Assembly: GCF_016679925.1 (NCBI RefSeq)
Contig: NZ_JAEQBW010000001.1
Location: 1,116,001 to 1,180,000, forward strand
Source of the DNA: Marivirga aurantiaca
GTDB lineage: Bacteria; Bacteroidota; Bacteroidia; Cytophagales; Cyclobacteriaceae
Reading direction: 5' to 3'
Length of the DNA stretch: 64,000 nucleotides
The notes under the pieces are model-generated. The model was not told where the DNA came from. It saw only the letters and a program-made list of their open reading frames with translations, and searched no databases. Each line of letters starts with the position of its first letter. Positions within the stretch are counted from its first letter, which is position 1. The position numbers were made by a program, and so were the translations under genes. Positions 34,903 through 43,936 of the stretch are shown piece after piece.

Positions 34903-36546
34903 TCACATTTTTACTTTCCGCTCAATCTCTTTCAGGTTCTCCATTTTTTTGTTGCGCAGGAAGCCATTGATATCTTCAAAATGTTCTTTCACTCGTTTGT
35001 TGCCAAATTCAAATACTTTATTGGCTAATCCATCTAGGAAATCTCTATCGTGAGAAACCAGTATTAGCGTCCCTTCAAAAGCTTTTAAGGCATCTTTAAG
35101 TATCTCTTTCGTTTTGATATCCAGGTGGTTAGTAGGTTCATCCAGAATCAATAAATTAACAGGCTGTAATAATAATTTAATCATGGCCAACCTGGTACGC
35201 TCACCTCCCGATAACACTTTCACTTTCTTATCAATGGCATCGCCACTGAACATGAAAGCACCTAACATGTCTTTCACACTGGTACGCACTTCACCTTTAG
35301 CGATATTGTCTATTGTTTGAAAAACAGTCAGATCTCCATCTAACAAAGCAGCCTGATTCTGGGCAAAATAGCCAATCATGCTGTTGTGGCCAAGCTGTAA
35401 CTCACCATCAAAATCAATTTCACCCATGATGGCTTTCACTAAGGTAGATTTACCTTCTCCATTTTTACCAACAAAAGCTATTTTCTCGCCACGGGCAATG
35501 GTGAGGGATACATCTTTAAACACTACATGTTCTCCATAAGCTTTAGATAAATCATTCGCTATTACAGGATAGTTACCTGAACGAGGGGCAGGAGGGAACT
35601 TCAAGTTTAATGCAGCAGTATCTACTTCGTCTACTTCAACTATTTCCATTTTCTCCAGCATTTTCACTCTTGATTGTACCTGAAGTGTTTTAGAATAGGT
35701 GCCTTTAAATCTATCAATAAACTGCTGAATATCAGCCATCTGCTTAGCCTGATCATCAAATTGCTTCTGCTGTTGTTCACGTCTTTCTTTACGAAGCTCC
35801 AGGTAGTGGGAGTAATTGGTTTTATAATCGTAAATACGGCCGCGAGTGATTTCAATCGTACGGTTGGTCAGGTTATCCACAAAGGCTTTATCGTGGCTGA
35901 TCACCATCACAGCTTTGGCATTGTTGGTCAAAAAATCTTCCAGCCATTGTACAGATTCTATATCAAGGTGGTTAGTTGGCTCATCCAGCAAGATCAAATC
36001 AGGCTTCTGAAGCAATATTTTAGCTAATTCTATTCGCATACGCCATCCACCGCTGAATTCTGCTGTAGAGCGGCTAAGATCGGATCTCACAAAGCCTAAA
36101 CCCATAAGAGTTTTCTCAATTTCAGCATCTATATTGACTTCATCAATGCTGTAATATTTCTCACTCAGCTCAGAAACCTTTTCAATTATTTTGCTATAAG
36201 CATCTGATTCATAGTCAGTACGGGTTTCCAGTTGATGGTTACACTCGTCCATTTCCTTTTTCATCTCCATCATAACTGAAAAAGCTTTAGCTGCTTCTTC
36301 AAAAACAGTGCACTCATCTTCTGTTAACAAATGCTGTGGCAGGTAAGCAATAACAGCATCTTTAGGAGCAGAAATTTTACCGGAAGTAGGTTTACTGGCA
36401 CCGGCAATTATTTTGAGCAATGTAGACTTGCCTGCTCCATTTTTACCCATCAGAGCGATGCGGTCGTTGGTATTGATATTAAAGGTAAGGTTACTGAATA
36501 GGGTAGAGCCACTAAATTCAACCCCGACTGCATCTACTGAAATCAT
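34903..36546 (-). CDS. ABC-F family ATPase (ribosome-associated type)
   Basis: 547 residues from the ATG at 36546. A TTG further upstream (36567) is open, but a -7 motif overlaps it, so the ATG is preferred. Two ABC domains lie in one chain without membrane segments: Walker A GKNGAGKST (N-terminal) and GKNGEGKST (C-terminal). Signatures are SGGWRMRIELAK and LSGGERTRLAMIKLLL, with Walker B DLILLDEPTNHLDI and NLLILDEPTNHLDI. A charged P-site-tRNA-interaction linker rich in Arg/Gln (about 235-275) sits between the halves. ABC-F proteins act on ribosomes in the cytoplasm. It is Uup/YkpA-like housekeeping rather than an obvious antibiotic-resistance type, though that cannot be decided here. Confidence 0.93.
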   Translation of the reverse strand: MISVDAVGVEFSGSTLFSNLTFNINTNDRIALMGKNGAGKSTLLKIIAGASKPTSGKISAPKDAVIAYLPQHLLTEDECTVFEEAAKAFSVMMEMKKEMDECNHQLETRTDYESDAYSKIIEKVSELSEKYYSIDEVNIDAEIEKTLMGLGFVRSDLSRSTAEFSGGWRMRIELAKILLQKPDLILLDEPTNHLDIESVQWLEDFLTNNAKAVMVISHDKAFVDNLTNRTIEITRGRIYDYKTNYSHYLELRKERREQQQKQFDDQAKQMADIQQFIDRFKGTYSKTLQVQSRVKMLEKMEIVEVDEVDTAALNLKFPPAPRSGNYPVIANDLSKAYGEHVVFKDVSLTIARGEKIAFVGKNGEGKSTLVKAIMGEIDFDGELQLGHNSMIGYFAQNQAALLDGDLTVFQTIDNIAKGEVRTSVKDMLGAFMFSGDAIDKKVKVLSGGERTRLAMIKLLLQPVNLLILDEPTNHLDIKTKEILKDALKAFEGTLILVSHDRDFLDGLANKVFEFGNKRVKEHFEDINGFLRNKKMENLKEIERKVKM

Positions 36547-36564
36547 ATCTTCTAAAATTTGGGG

Positions 36565-36572
36565 CAAAGGTA
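36565..36572 (-). promoter_or_regulatory. -7 promoter element of the ABC-F gene
   Basis: The minus strand reads TACCTTTG at 36572-36565, a full match to TAnnTTTG, followed by CC. It covers the upstream TTG codon, so transcription should start just before the ATG at 36546 and the leader is very short. Confidence 0.5.
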
Positions 36573-37077
36573 TTAATAAATTAATTCAGAAATATGAAAG
36601 CCGGAATATGTTTTATGAACTGAGTTCATCCAAGATAATCAGAAAGGGTTTAAAATAGTGTGGTCAAGAAAATGCCGTGAAATCTATTTAAGTACATATA
36701 GAAAACACCCCTATAATCCCCGCAATGCTATTAAGTTAAGACAACTTTCCTTCTCTCTTTGGAGAAGGATGCAAGGTTGAGGTTTAAATTAAAGCTTAAC
36801 TTAATAGCATTGGATAGCCTCACAGATTTAAATTAGCAGAAATGAGCATGTTTTAACTACCCCAATTGGTCCCATGTTCCAGTAAATAAAACAATAAAAG
36901 AAAAGGCCTCATCCCCCAATAACTTATGTGGATTCTCTTCACTGTAGCACCACCGTCCATTTACATTTGAGTGGTCCTCTACAAAACAAAACCTGCTCTT
37001 ATACATCACAATTGTATTTTTCTTCGTAAAAAAAGAGGTAGTTCAATTAGTAATTGAAGAAACTTAAAACAACCACT
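36573..37077. other. Spacer between divergent ABC-F and ku genes
   Basis: 505 bp holding the MITE-like element at 36724-36811. TATTTTTC at 37015-37022, 7 of 8 fixed/consensus positions of a -7 element, is a likely ku promoter. No coding frame is supported. Confidence 0.6.
36724..36811. mobile_element. MITE-like element, copy 2 (88 bp, perfect 17-bp terminal inverted repeats)
   Basis: AATGCTATTAAGTTAAG (36724-36740) and CTTAACTTAATAGCATT (36795-36811) are exact inverted complements. The interior has the hairpin CCTTCTC...GGAGAAGG and ACAA...GCAAGG, matching copy 1 at 14004-14081. No target-site duplication is obvious. It carries no gene. Confidence 0.75.
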
Positions 37078-37851
37078 ATGAGGTCAATATGGAATGGATC
37101 AATAAGTTTTGGGTTAGTCTCTATCCCTGTGAAGCTATATTCGGGCAGTGAGGACAGAAGAATAGATTTGGATATGCTGGATAGTTCAGACCATGCCAGA
37201 ATCCGTTATAAAAGGGTCAATGAAAACACCGGTGAAGAGGTAGAATGGAAGGATATTGTCAAGGGTTTTAAAAAGGATGATAAATACATAGTATTAGAGG
37301 ATGAGGATTTTGAACAGGCCAATGTTAAGAAGAGTAAAACTATTGATATTGAGGAGTTTATTGAAGAAGACCAGGTGGCGGAAGTGTTATATAAAAAGCC
37401 CTATTTTATAGAACCTCAAAAAGAAGGAAATAAATCCTATAATTTATTGCGTGATGCACTTAAAAAGACCAAAAAATTAGGTGTTGCCACTTTTGTGATG
37501 AGACAAAAGGAAAACCTAAGCCTGATAGGAGTATATGAAAACGCACTGGTATTACACGTTATTCGTTTTGCAGATGAGATAAGGCCTACAAAAGAGTTAA
37601 ACCTCCCTGATACCAAAGTCTCTAAAAAAGAAGTTGACATGGCTCAATCATTAATTGATCAGCATACCACATCATTTGATTTTAAAAAGTATAAAGATGT
37701 GTATAATAAGCAGTTAATGAAGATCATTGAAGCTAAGTCAAGTGGTAAAAAATCAAAAGCCAGGAAAGTGGACAGCAAACCCACACCGGCCAAGGATCTT
37801 ATGGCACAACTAAAAGCAAGCCTGGAAAGGAAAAAATCAAAAGCATCTTAA
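37078..37851 (+). CDS. ku: Ku protein, non-homologous end joining
   Basis: 257 residues from the ATG at 37078. An in-frame TTG at 37054 exists, but MRSIWNGSISFGLVSIPVKL is the conserved Ku start. The Ku beta-barrel core covers residues 1-200 (DSSDHARIRYKRVNENTGEE; GYKKP-like region YKKPYFIEPQKEG), followed by a basic C-terminal tail (SSGKKSKARKVDSKPTPAKD) that binds DNA or LigD. It forms a homodimeric ring on broken DNA ends and recruits LigD. The stop is 3 bp before the ligD start, so the two are one operon. Confidence 0.97.
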   Translation: MRSIWNGSISFGLVSIPVKLYSGSEDRRIDLDMLDSSDHARIRYKRVNENTGEEVEWKDIVKGFKKDDKYIVLEDEDFEQANVKKSKTIDIEEFIEEDQVAEVLYKKPYFIEPQKEGNKSYNLLRDALKKTKKLGVATFVMRQKENLSLIGVYENALVLHVIRFADEIRPTKELNLPDTKVSKKEVDMAQSLIDQHTTSFDFKKYKDVYNKQLMKIIEAKSSGKKSKARKVDSKPTPAKDLMAQLKASLERKKSKAS

Positions 37852-37854
37852 TAT

Positions 37855-40314
37855 ATGGGGCTTGAGGAGTATAATCTTAAAAGGAAATTTGATAAAACAC
37901 CTGAGCCTAAAGGTATTGGTAACAAAGAGAATGCCTCTCGTTTTGTGGTTCAAAGACATAAAGCTTCCCGCTTACATTATGATCTAAGGCTTGAAATAGA
38001 AGGGGTGTTAAAAAGCTGGGCTGTTCCTAAAGGCCCGTCCATGAATGCTTCAGATAAAAGACTCGCCATACAAACAGAGGATCATCCTGTGAGGTATTTA
38101 ACCTTTGAAGGCACTATTCCCAGGGGAAACTATGGAGCAGGAGTAATGCAAATTTGGGATACCGGCATTTTTGAAGTGACCAATGCCAGCACAGAAAAAG
38201 AGCTGATTGAACAATATGAAAAAGGAGATTTAAAAATCACTTTCCATGGGGAGAAAATAAAAGGGGCCTTTGCTTTGGTTAAAACCAACAGGTCCGGCAA
38301 ACAAAACCAATGGCTTTTGATTAAAAAGAAGGATGCATTTGCCACTGATCTGGAATATGATGCCGAATGGTTTACTGATGACAAAGCCACTAAAAGTAGT
38401 GAACCTGATAAAAAATCGGCTAAAAAAAAACTTGATCCGGGAAGTTTCATCAAGCCGATGCTGGCATCACCTACTAAAGAAATATTTGACAGCCCGGACT
38501 GGATTTATGAACTGAAGTGGGACGGATATAGGATTTTGGCACATATTAGCGAAGGAAAAGCCAGTTTATACTCCAGAAATGGCCTCAATTACAGTCAAAA
38601 ATTTAGGCCCATTACCTATGAGCTAAGCAGTATCCCTCATGAGGTAGTGTTGGATGGAGAAGTGGTGATTGTGAATGAAGAAGGGCTTCCCGACTTTCAA
38701 AAACTACAAAATTACGATCCGGAGACTACAGAAGGGACCCTTAGGTTTTATGTATTTGATTTATTACATCTCAATGGAATGGATGCCATATCTCTGCCGC
38801 TGACTGAGCGAAAAAGCTTGTTGCCGGAAATCCTGGAAGACCTTAATCGGGTAATTTATTGTGATCACTTAAATGGCATGGGAAGTGTTTTTTATAACAG
38901 GGCAATAGAAGCAGGTATGGAAGGTGTTATCGCCAAAAAAGCTGATTCCACCTACAGTCCGGGCTATAGAAGCGAAAATTGGCTTAAAGTGAAATCTGTG
39001 GAGAGTGTGGAAGTATTAATCTGTGGCTATACAGATTCTGTAAAAGGAGGCTCTTTATTTGGTTCACTCATTTTGGGGACATACCGTGAGGGAGAACTAA
39101 AGTATGCGGGGAATTGTGGATCAGGCTTTTCCAATGAGGAACAGCGAAAGCTGCTGGACAAATTCAGCAAGCTTGAAACAGAAAAAAATCCATTTGGCAA
39201 AAAAATTAACCTGAAGGGAAGGAAACCACATTGGGCAGAACCAAAAATTATCTGCGAAGTGAAATATTCAGAAATAACCAAAAGTGGTTTGATGCGCCAT
39301 CCCATTTATAAAGGAATCAGGAATGATAAAGACCAGGCTGAATTAGCTCCTCCCGAAGAGGTGGAAAGTCAAGAAAATGAGCTAAATACCACTAAGAATA
39401 CGCAAGCAAGTGGTGGAAGCCTGGAAATAGGAGGACAGCAAATTACATTAACCAATCTGGAGAAAATTTATTGGCCGGATGAGGGATTCAGGAAGTACGA
39501 TCTCATTGATTATTACTTGAACATATCTGAAATAATTTTACCTTATTTAGTGGATCGGCCACAGAATATGCATCGGCATCCTAATGGCATAAAAGGAAAA
39601 AGCTTTTACCAAAAAGATAATGAAACATTGCCGGGTTGGATTGAAACTTATCCCATCTACTCTAAATCTACCAGAAAAGAAATTGAGTATATGCTCTGTC
39701 AGAATGAAGCATCACTTTTATATATGGCCAATTTAGGCTGTATAGAAATTAACCCATGGAATTCCCGGGTTCAGTCTTTGGATTCGCCTGATTTCACTGT
39801 GATTGATGTGGACCCCACTGATAAAAACACTTTTGAAGAAGTAATTGAAGTAGCCATGGCAGCTAAAGAAGTACTTGATTTAGCTGGAATAGAAGGTTAT
39901 TGTAAAACGTCCGGTTCCAGCGGCATGCATATTTATATTCCCTTAGGAGCAAAGTATAGTTATGAGGAAGCAAGAGACTTTACCAAATTGCTTTGTTATT
40001 ACATACATGCACAAACAGATCCATTAACAAGTATGGATCGGGCAGTAAAAAACAGAAAAGGAAAAATCTATCTTGACTATTTGCAAAACCGGAGAGGACA
40101 AACATTGGCCGCTCCCTACTGTGCCAGACCAAAGCCCGGAGCTACAGTTTCTGCTCCGCTTTTATGGGAGGAAGTAAAGCCTGGTTTGGATAGGAGGGAT
40201 TTTACCATTTTAAGCATGCCTCCAAGAATCGAGGAAAAAGGTGATTTGTTTGCAGCTGTTCTGGAAAAAGGTATTGATATGGAAAAGGCATTGGCAAGGC
40301 TGGAGGACACTTGA
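37855..40314 (+). CDS. ligD: Multifunctional DNA ligase LigD
   Basis: 819 residues with three domains in the order phosphoesterase, ligase, polymerase. The 3'-phosphoesterase (about 30-150) has FVVQRHKASRLHYDLRLEIE and the GNYGAGVMQIWD region. The ATP-dependent ligase domain (about 200-500) has the adenylated Lys221 in YELKWDGYRIL, plus LDGEVVIVNEEG and GMEGVIAKK. The primase-polymerase domain (about 525-815) has PQNMHRHPNGI, FTVIDVDPTD and SGSSGMHIYIPL. It processes, fills and seals double-strand breaks with Ku. Full length, no damage seen, 3 bp after ku. Confidence 0.97.
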   Translation: MGLEEYNLKRKFDKTPEPKGIGNKENASRFVVQRHKASRLHYDLRLEIEGVLKSWAVPKGPSMNASDKRLAIQTEDHPVRYLTFEGTIPRGNYGAGVMQIWDTGIFEVTNASTEKELIEQYEKGDLKITFHGEKIKGAFALVKTNRSGKQNQWLLIKKKDAFATDLEYDAEWFTDDKATKSSEPDKKSAKKKLDPGSFIKPMLASPTKEIFDSPDWIYELKWDGYRILAHISEGKASLYSRNGLNYSQKFRPITYELSSIPHEVVLDGEVVIVNEEGLPDFQKLQNYDPETTEGTLRFYVFDLLHLNGMDAISLPLTERKSLLPEILEDLNRVIYCDHLNGMGSVFYNRAIEAGMEGVIAKKADSTYSPGYRSENWLKVKSVESVEVLICGYTDSVKGGSLFGSLILGTYREGELKYAGNCGSGFSNEEQRKLLDKFSKLETEKNPFGKKINLKGRKPHWAEPKIICEVKYSEITKSGLMRHPIYKGIRNDKDQAELAPPEEVESQENELNTTKNTQASGGSLEIGGQQITLTNLEKIYWPDEGFRKYDLIDYYLNISEIILPYLVDRPQNMHRHPNGIKGKSFYQKDNETLPGWIETYPIYSKSTRKEIEYMLCQNEASLLYMANLGCIEINPWNSRVQSLDSPDFTVIDVDPTDKNTFEEVIEVAMAAKEVLDLAGIEGYCKTSGSSGMHIYIPLGAKYSYEEARDFTKLLCYYIHAQTDPLTSMDRAVKNRKGKIYLDYLQNRRGQTLAAPYCARPKPGATVSAPLLWEEVKPGLDRRDFTILSMPPRIEEKGDLFAAVLEKGIDMEKALARLEDT

Positions 40315-40394
40315 ATGAAACTATAAAAGACGTTGCTTAAACCTTTATTATCCAGTGAATTAAATAAATCTGATAAAGTATGATATTTAATACC

Positions 40395-40402
40395 TACCTT
40401 TG
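40395..40402 (+). promoter_or_regulatory. -7 promoter element of the J-domain/KTSC gene
   Basis: TACCTTTG followed by CG, a full match to TAnnTTTG, 25 bp before the ATG at 40427. No clear -33 TTTG is seen at the usual distance. Confidence 0.5.
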
Positions 40403-40426
40403 CGCTCGAATTGAAAAGCACCCTTT

Positions 40427-40876
40427 ATGAAGCGTATTAATGAATACAAGAAGTTGTTTAATATAGAAACCACTATTGAATTAAAACAACTCAAAACCAC
40501 CTATCGAAATTTAGTAAAAGAATGGCATCCTGATAAATTCCAGGCAGGTGATGAAAGAGCTGCCGAAGCAGAAGTGAAAAGTCAACAGATCATTGATGGG
40601 TATCATTTTTTGGTGAGCATAGCTCCTGAAACCAAAGCTGCTAATTTGGCCGAATACACGCTTACTACTACAGAATCAGGCATACTGGATTTTAGGCACA
40701 AAGGCTTATTATTAGAAGTATCTTTCCAGGATGGAACCACTTATGAGTATTTTGGGGTCAACAAAAATGTATATTCAAAACTTTTGAATTCTGACAAACC
40801 TTATCGTTTTGCCAAAAGGAATATCTTCAACAACTTTCTCTATAGAAAGTCTAAAAAGGCTTTGGAAACAGCCTAA
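40427..40876 (+). CDS. J-domain protein with C-terminal KTSC domain
   Basis: 149 residues. The N-terminal half is a short J-domain (about 1-65): LKTTYRNLVKEWHPDKFQAG contains the HPD tripeptide needed to stimulate DnaK. The C-terminal half (about 80-149) fits the KTSC domain: LLLEVSFQDGTTYEYFGVNK then YRFAKRNIFNNFLYRK. KTSC domains are usually single-domain or linked to nucleic-acid enzymes and have no certain function. The domain pair is cytoplasmic. The gene follows ligD by 112 bp with its own promoter and a strong terminator 22 bp after its stop. Confidence 0.88.
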   Translation: MKRINEYKKLFNIETTIELKQLKTTYRNLVKEWHPDKFQAGDERAAEAEVKSQQIIDGYHFLVSIAPETKAANLAEYTLTTTESGILDFRHKGLLLEVSFQDGTTYEYFGVNKNVYSKLLNSDKPYRFAKRNIFNNFLYRKSKKALETA

Positions 40877-40898
40877 TTCAAATAATTTACAATATTGA

Positions 40899-40939
40899 CC
40901 GGGAATTGATTCTGCTTTCAGGATTAACTCCCGGCTTTT
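40899..40939 (+). terminator. Rho-independent terminator of the J-domain/KTSC gene
   Basis: CCGGGAATTGATTCTG (40899-40914) pairs over 16 positions with CAGGATTAACTCCCGG (40919-40934); three of these are G-U pairs in RNA. The loop is CTTT, and CTTTT follows. Confidence 0.8.
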
Positions 40940-41350
40940 GCCAACCATTTAGAAATCGCCTATTGCTCTTTATCTCCCATATTTGAGCATTTAGCCATAA
41001 AGGCTTTACCCTGATTACACATTTCTACAGTCTCAGTTATTATTAAATTTTCGCATTCCATCTTTAAAGATTAATAGTCTTGAAGTAAATCTATTGGCAC
41101 AACCAATCCGAGAGAAACTCACTAAATTTTCCCATTTAAAAGATGGGGGGCTATTGCAAATCCCATTTAAAATCTGTAAATTAAAGATTGGAATATACGT
41201 TATACCATCTAATATAAGGGATATTTTCATCTAAATATGGGATTAATATAAATACTAAATAAAATTGTGTAATAGTATAATAAATAACATGCTTTAAATT
41301 TCAATTTTAACTATACCAAAACCTAACAACAAATTCTAAATTTTGGCTCT

Positions 41351-41479
41351 ATGAAAATAATTTACCACTCCGATAGCAGCTTATTAACAGCTTCGCCTTA
41401 TCATTCTGAAGATTACATCAATTTTCCTGTCAATAATTATTTTGATGTTTCATTCCCTGTAAAAGAAGTAATAAGTTGA
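41351..41479 (+). CDS. Possible 42-residue peptide (uncertain)
   Basis: ATG at 41351 to TGA at 41477-41479, ending 10 bp before the start of the HYR protein gene. The product starts MKIIYHSDSSLLTASPYHSE, has no signal peptide or membrane segment and matches nothing I know. It may be a translated leader of the downstream gene or chance. Confidence 0.25.
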   Translation: MKIIYHSDSSLLTASPYHSEDYINFPVNNYFDVSFPVKEVIS

Positions 41480-41489
41480 TTTCCTAATC

Positions 41490-42668
41490 ATGACAATTTC
41501 TATCCATAGCTTATTTTTAGTTTATAGAAATAAGCCATTCCTTATTGTATTATTACTATTTTTTGTATATAACTGGTCATATGGTCAGTCCTGTAATTGT
41601 GAAAGTCCACCCAGTTGTGGGCCTTGCGAAGGTGGCTTGGTCAGTATTACATTTCAATATACTGGTCCGGATATTGCCCATAGATATTTGGCTTCTGATG
41701 AAAGTGGCACTTTGGCAAATGATTTTGTCGATAACAACATTTTTGTTGTCAACAGTAGTGGGAATGGGGCGTTTGCTGGTGATTATCTGACAGTGAATGT
41801 AGTTATTCTAGGAAGTGAAAATATCACAGAAATTATTAATGTATCATGTGATGATCCCATTTATCAAGGCAGTGTATTTGGAGATTTGACAGTACTTGCC
41901 GGTGAAAGTTTAAATGGTGGCCCACTATGTTGCAATAGCAACGCAATTGACGATGAACCACCTATAATATCCAACTGTCCTTCTGATATTGATTTGACTT
42001 TAGATTCAGGCTGTTCAATACCAGCTAATTGGACTGAACCTGAGGCTACTGATGAATGCGGTATTGTTTCATTTGTAAGTTCTCATACTTCCGGAGATGT
42101 TTTTCCATTGGGCACAACAGAAGTTGTGTATACCGCCACCGATGATGCCGGTAACACTTCCACTTGTACTTTCAATGTAACTGTAAAAGATGAAACGATG
42201 CCGGTTTTCTCCGGCTGTCCTGCAGATATCAGTATTTCCACCACTTCCTCTTGTGAAGCCACAGTAGACTGGACTGAACCTTCTGCCAGCGACAATTGCA
42301 GTACAGAGCTTACAGCCACAGGATCGCACAGCCCCGGAGATGTTTTTCCATTGGGCACAACAGAGGTTGTGTACACTGCCACCGATGAAGCCGGTAACAC
42401 TTCCACTTGTACTTTCAATGTAACTGTAACAGATGAAACAATGCCGGTTTTCTCCGACTGTCCTGCAGATATCAGTATTTCCACCACTTCCTCTTGTGAA
42501 GCCACAGCAGACTGGACTGAACCTTCTGTCAGCGACAATTGCAGTACAGAGCTTACAGCCACAGGATCGCACAGCCCCGGAGATGTTTTTCCATTGGGCA
42601 CAACAGAGGTTGTGTACACTGCCACCGATGAAGCCGGTAACACTTCCACTTGTACTTTTTCAATGTAA
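41490..42668 (+). CDS. HYR-repeat surface protein, N-terminal part cut by a frameshift
   Basis: 392 residues as translated. A signal peptide (about 1-33, ending NWSYGQ) is followed by a Cys-rich segment (SCNCESPPSCGPCEGGLVSI) and a domain of about 100 residues. Three HYR (hyalin) repeats come next, with Cys pairs and the motif FPLGTTEVVYTATD[DE]AGNTS. Repeats from 42090 on are nearly identical at DNA level, with a 243-bp period. In the third repeat the conserved TGTACTTTCAATG reads TGTACTTTTTCAATG (42651-42665), two extra T. The frame then runs to a stop at 42666-42668, losing four repeats and the T9SS sorting domain. The 3' part continues intact in the other frame to 43933. Confidence 0.8.
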   Translation: MTISIHSLFLVYRNKPFLIVLLLFFVYNWSYGQSCNCESPPSCGPCEGGLVSITFQYTGPDIAHRYLASDESGTLANDFVDNNIFVVNSSGNGAFAGDYLTVNVVILGSENITEIINVSCDDPIYQGSVFGDLTVLAGESLNGGPLCCNSNAIDDEPPIISNCPSDIDLTLDSGCSIPANWTEPEATDECGIVSFVSSHTSGDVFPLGTTEVVYTATDDAGNTSTCTFNVTVKDETMPVFSGCPADISISTTSSCEATVDWTEPSASDNCSTELTATGSHSPGDVFPLGTTEVVYTATDEAGNTSTCTFNVTVTDETMPVFSDCPADISISTTSSCEATADWTEPSVSDNCSTELTATGSHSPGDVFPLGTTEVVYTATDEAGNTSTCTFSM

Positions 42669-43155
42669 CTGTAACAGATGAAACAATGCCGGTTTTCTCC
42701 GACTGTCCTGCAGATATCAGTATTTCCACCACTTCCTCTTGTGAAGCCACAGTAGACTGGACTGAACCTTCTGTCAGCGACAATTGCAGTACAGAACTTA
42801 CAGCCACAGGGTCTCACAGCCCCGGAGATGTTTTTCCATTGGGCACAACAGAGGTTGTTTATACTGCCACCGATGATGCCGGCAACACTTCCACTTGTAC
42901 TTTCAATGTGACTGTAACAGATGAAGCGATGCCTGTTTTCTCCGGCTGTCCGTCAGATATCAATGTTTCCACCACCTCCTCTTGTGAAGCCACAGTAGAC
43001 TGGATTGAACCCACTGTCAGCGACATTTGTAGTACAGAACTTACAGCCACAGGATCGCACAGCCCCGGAGATGTTTTTCCATTGGGCACAACAGAGGTTG
43101 TGTACACTGCCACCGATGATGCCGGCAACACTTCCACTTGTACTTTCAATGTGAC
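42088..43155 (+). repeat. Near-identical 243-bp tandem HYR units
   Basis: The block GGAGATGTTTTTCCATTGGG recurs about every 243 bp (81 codons) at roughly 42092, 42335, 42578, 42823 and 43066; the interval containing the extra TT is 245. The high identity indicates recent duplication. Confidence 0.85.
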
Positions 43156-43933
43156 CGTAACAGATGAATCAGCACCTAAGATTGAGGACTGTCCTTCTGA
43201 TATTGTGTACAATACCACCACTTCCTGTGAAGTGAAAGTAAATTGGGACGAACCAACTTTAGCCAATTGTAATAACACGAGTGAACTTACAAGTAATTAT
43301 CGGCCGGGAGATGTATTTCCTGTAGGTGTAACAGAAGTAGTCTATACAGCTACCAACGAAACAGGAAACACCTCCTGCAGCTTTAATATTACTGTGAAGA
43401 ATAACAACGAGACAATTATTTCCAACTGTCCAAAAGATGTTACCATACAAGCGGATCAGTCAGGGGAGGTGAGCGTTGATTGGGAAAACCCTACTCTAAC
43501 AGTAGGGTGCAAATCCATTGTACTTAATGGTTCCCATGAACCCGGGGATATATTTCCGATAGGAACTACAGAAGTGGACTATACTTTTATTGATGAGAGA
43601 AACAGGAGTTATAGTTGCTCTTTTAATGTAATTGTTACCTATGAGAATATGGAATTTGGAATTCAAAAAGTATTGACCCCTAATAATGACGGATACAATG
43701 ATGTTTGGGAGTTAAAGGATATTGGAAAGTTTAAAACCATCAAAATTGTGATTATTGATAGGTGGGGGAGTGAAGTATTTAGCATTTTTGGGAACCACCA
43801 TGCCAGGCTGGTGTGGGATGGAACCAATCAGAATGGGAAAATGGTATCCGCAGGGACATATTACTATTTCATATCAGTAAGTTATGCTTCTTCAGTGGTA
43901 GAAAAAAGTGGATTTATAGAATTAATACGTTAG
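42650..43933 (+). pseudogene. HYR-repeat surface protein, displaced 3' part with T9SS type B sorting domain
   Basis: This is the continuation of the gene starting at 41490, shifted by the +2 T insertion at 42656-42660; the apparent start here is only a TTG. It encodes the remaining HYR repeats. These are at first nearly identical (243-bp units), then two or three more diverged ones (CPSDIVYNTTTSCEVKVNWD; CPKDVTIQADQSGEVSVDW). The ending is a gliding-motility/CHU_C type T9SS sorting domain: VLTPNNDGYNDVW, IVIIDRWGSEVF, LVWDGTNQNGKMVSAGTYYY, GFIELIR. Correcting the T-run would give a single protein of about 814 residues, secreted and surface-attached. A PorP/SprF gene follows 3 bp later. Confidence 0.8.
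42656..42660 (+). other. T5 tract causing a +2 frameshift in the HYR gene
   Basis: The equivalent position in the neighbouring near-identical repeats is TTT; here it is TTTTT. Removing two T restores one open frame from 41490 to 43933. It may be a true mutation, a phase-variable slippery site or a sequencing/assembly error within repeats. Confidence 0.85.
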
Positions 43934-43936
43934 TAT

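Larger units (their letters stand above)
40877..41489. other. Spacer with terminator and a possible small ORF
   Basis: 613 bp. It holds the terminator at 40899-40939 and a 42-codon frame at 41351-41479. I see no other structure in 40940-41350. Confidence 0.6.

Noticed and set aside
37054..37077. Upstream TTG start for Ku
   Set aside because: The conserved Ku N-terminus begins at the ATG at 37078, and the extra eight residues are not part of the family.
42069..42817. Minus-strand frames across the HYR repeats
   Set aside because: Shadows of the 243-bp coding repeats on the plus strand; Val/Ala/Ser-rich low-complexity translations.
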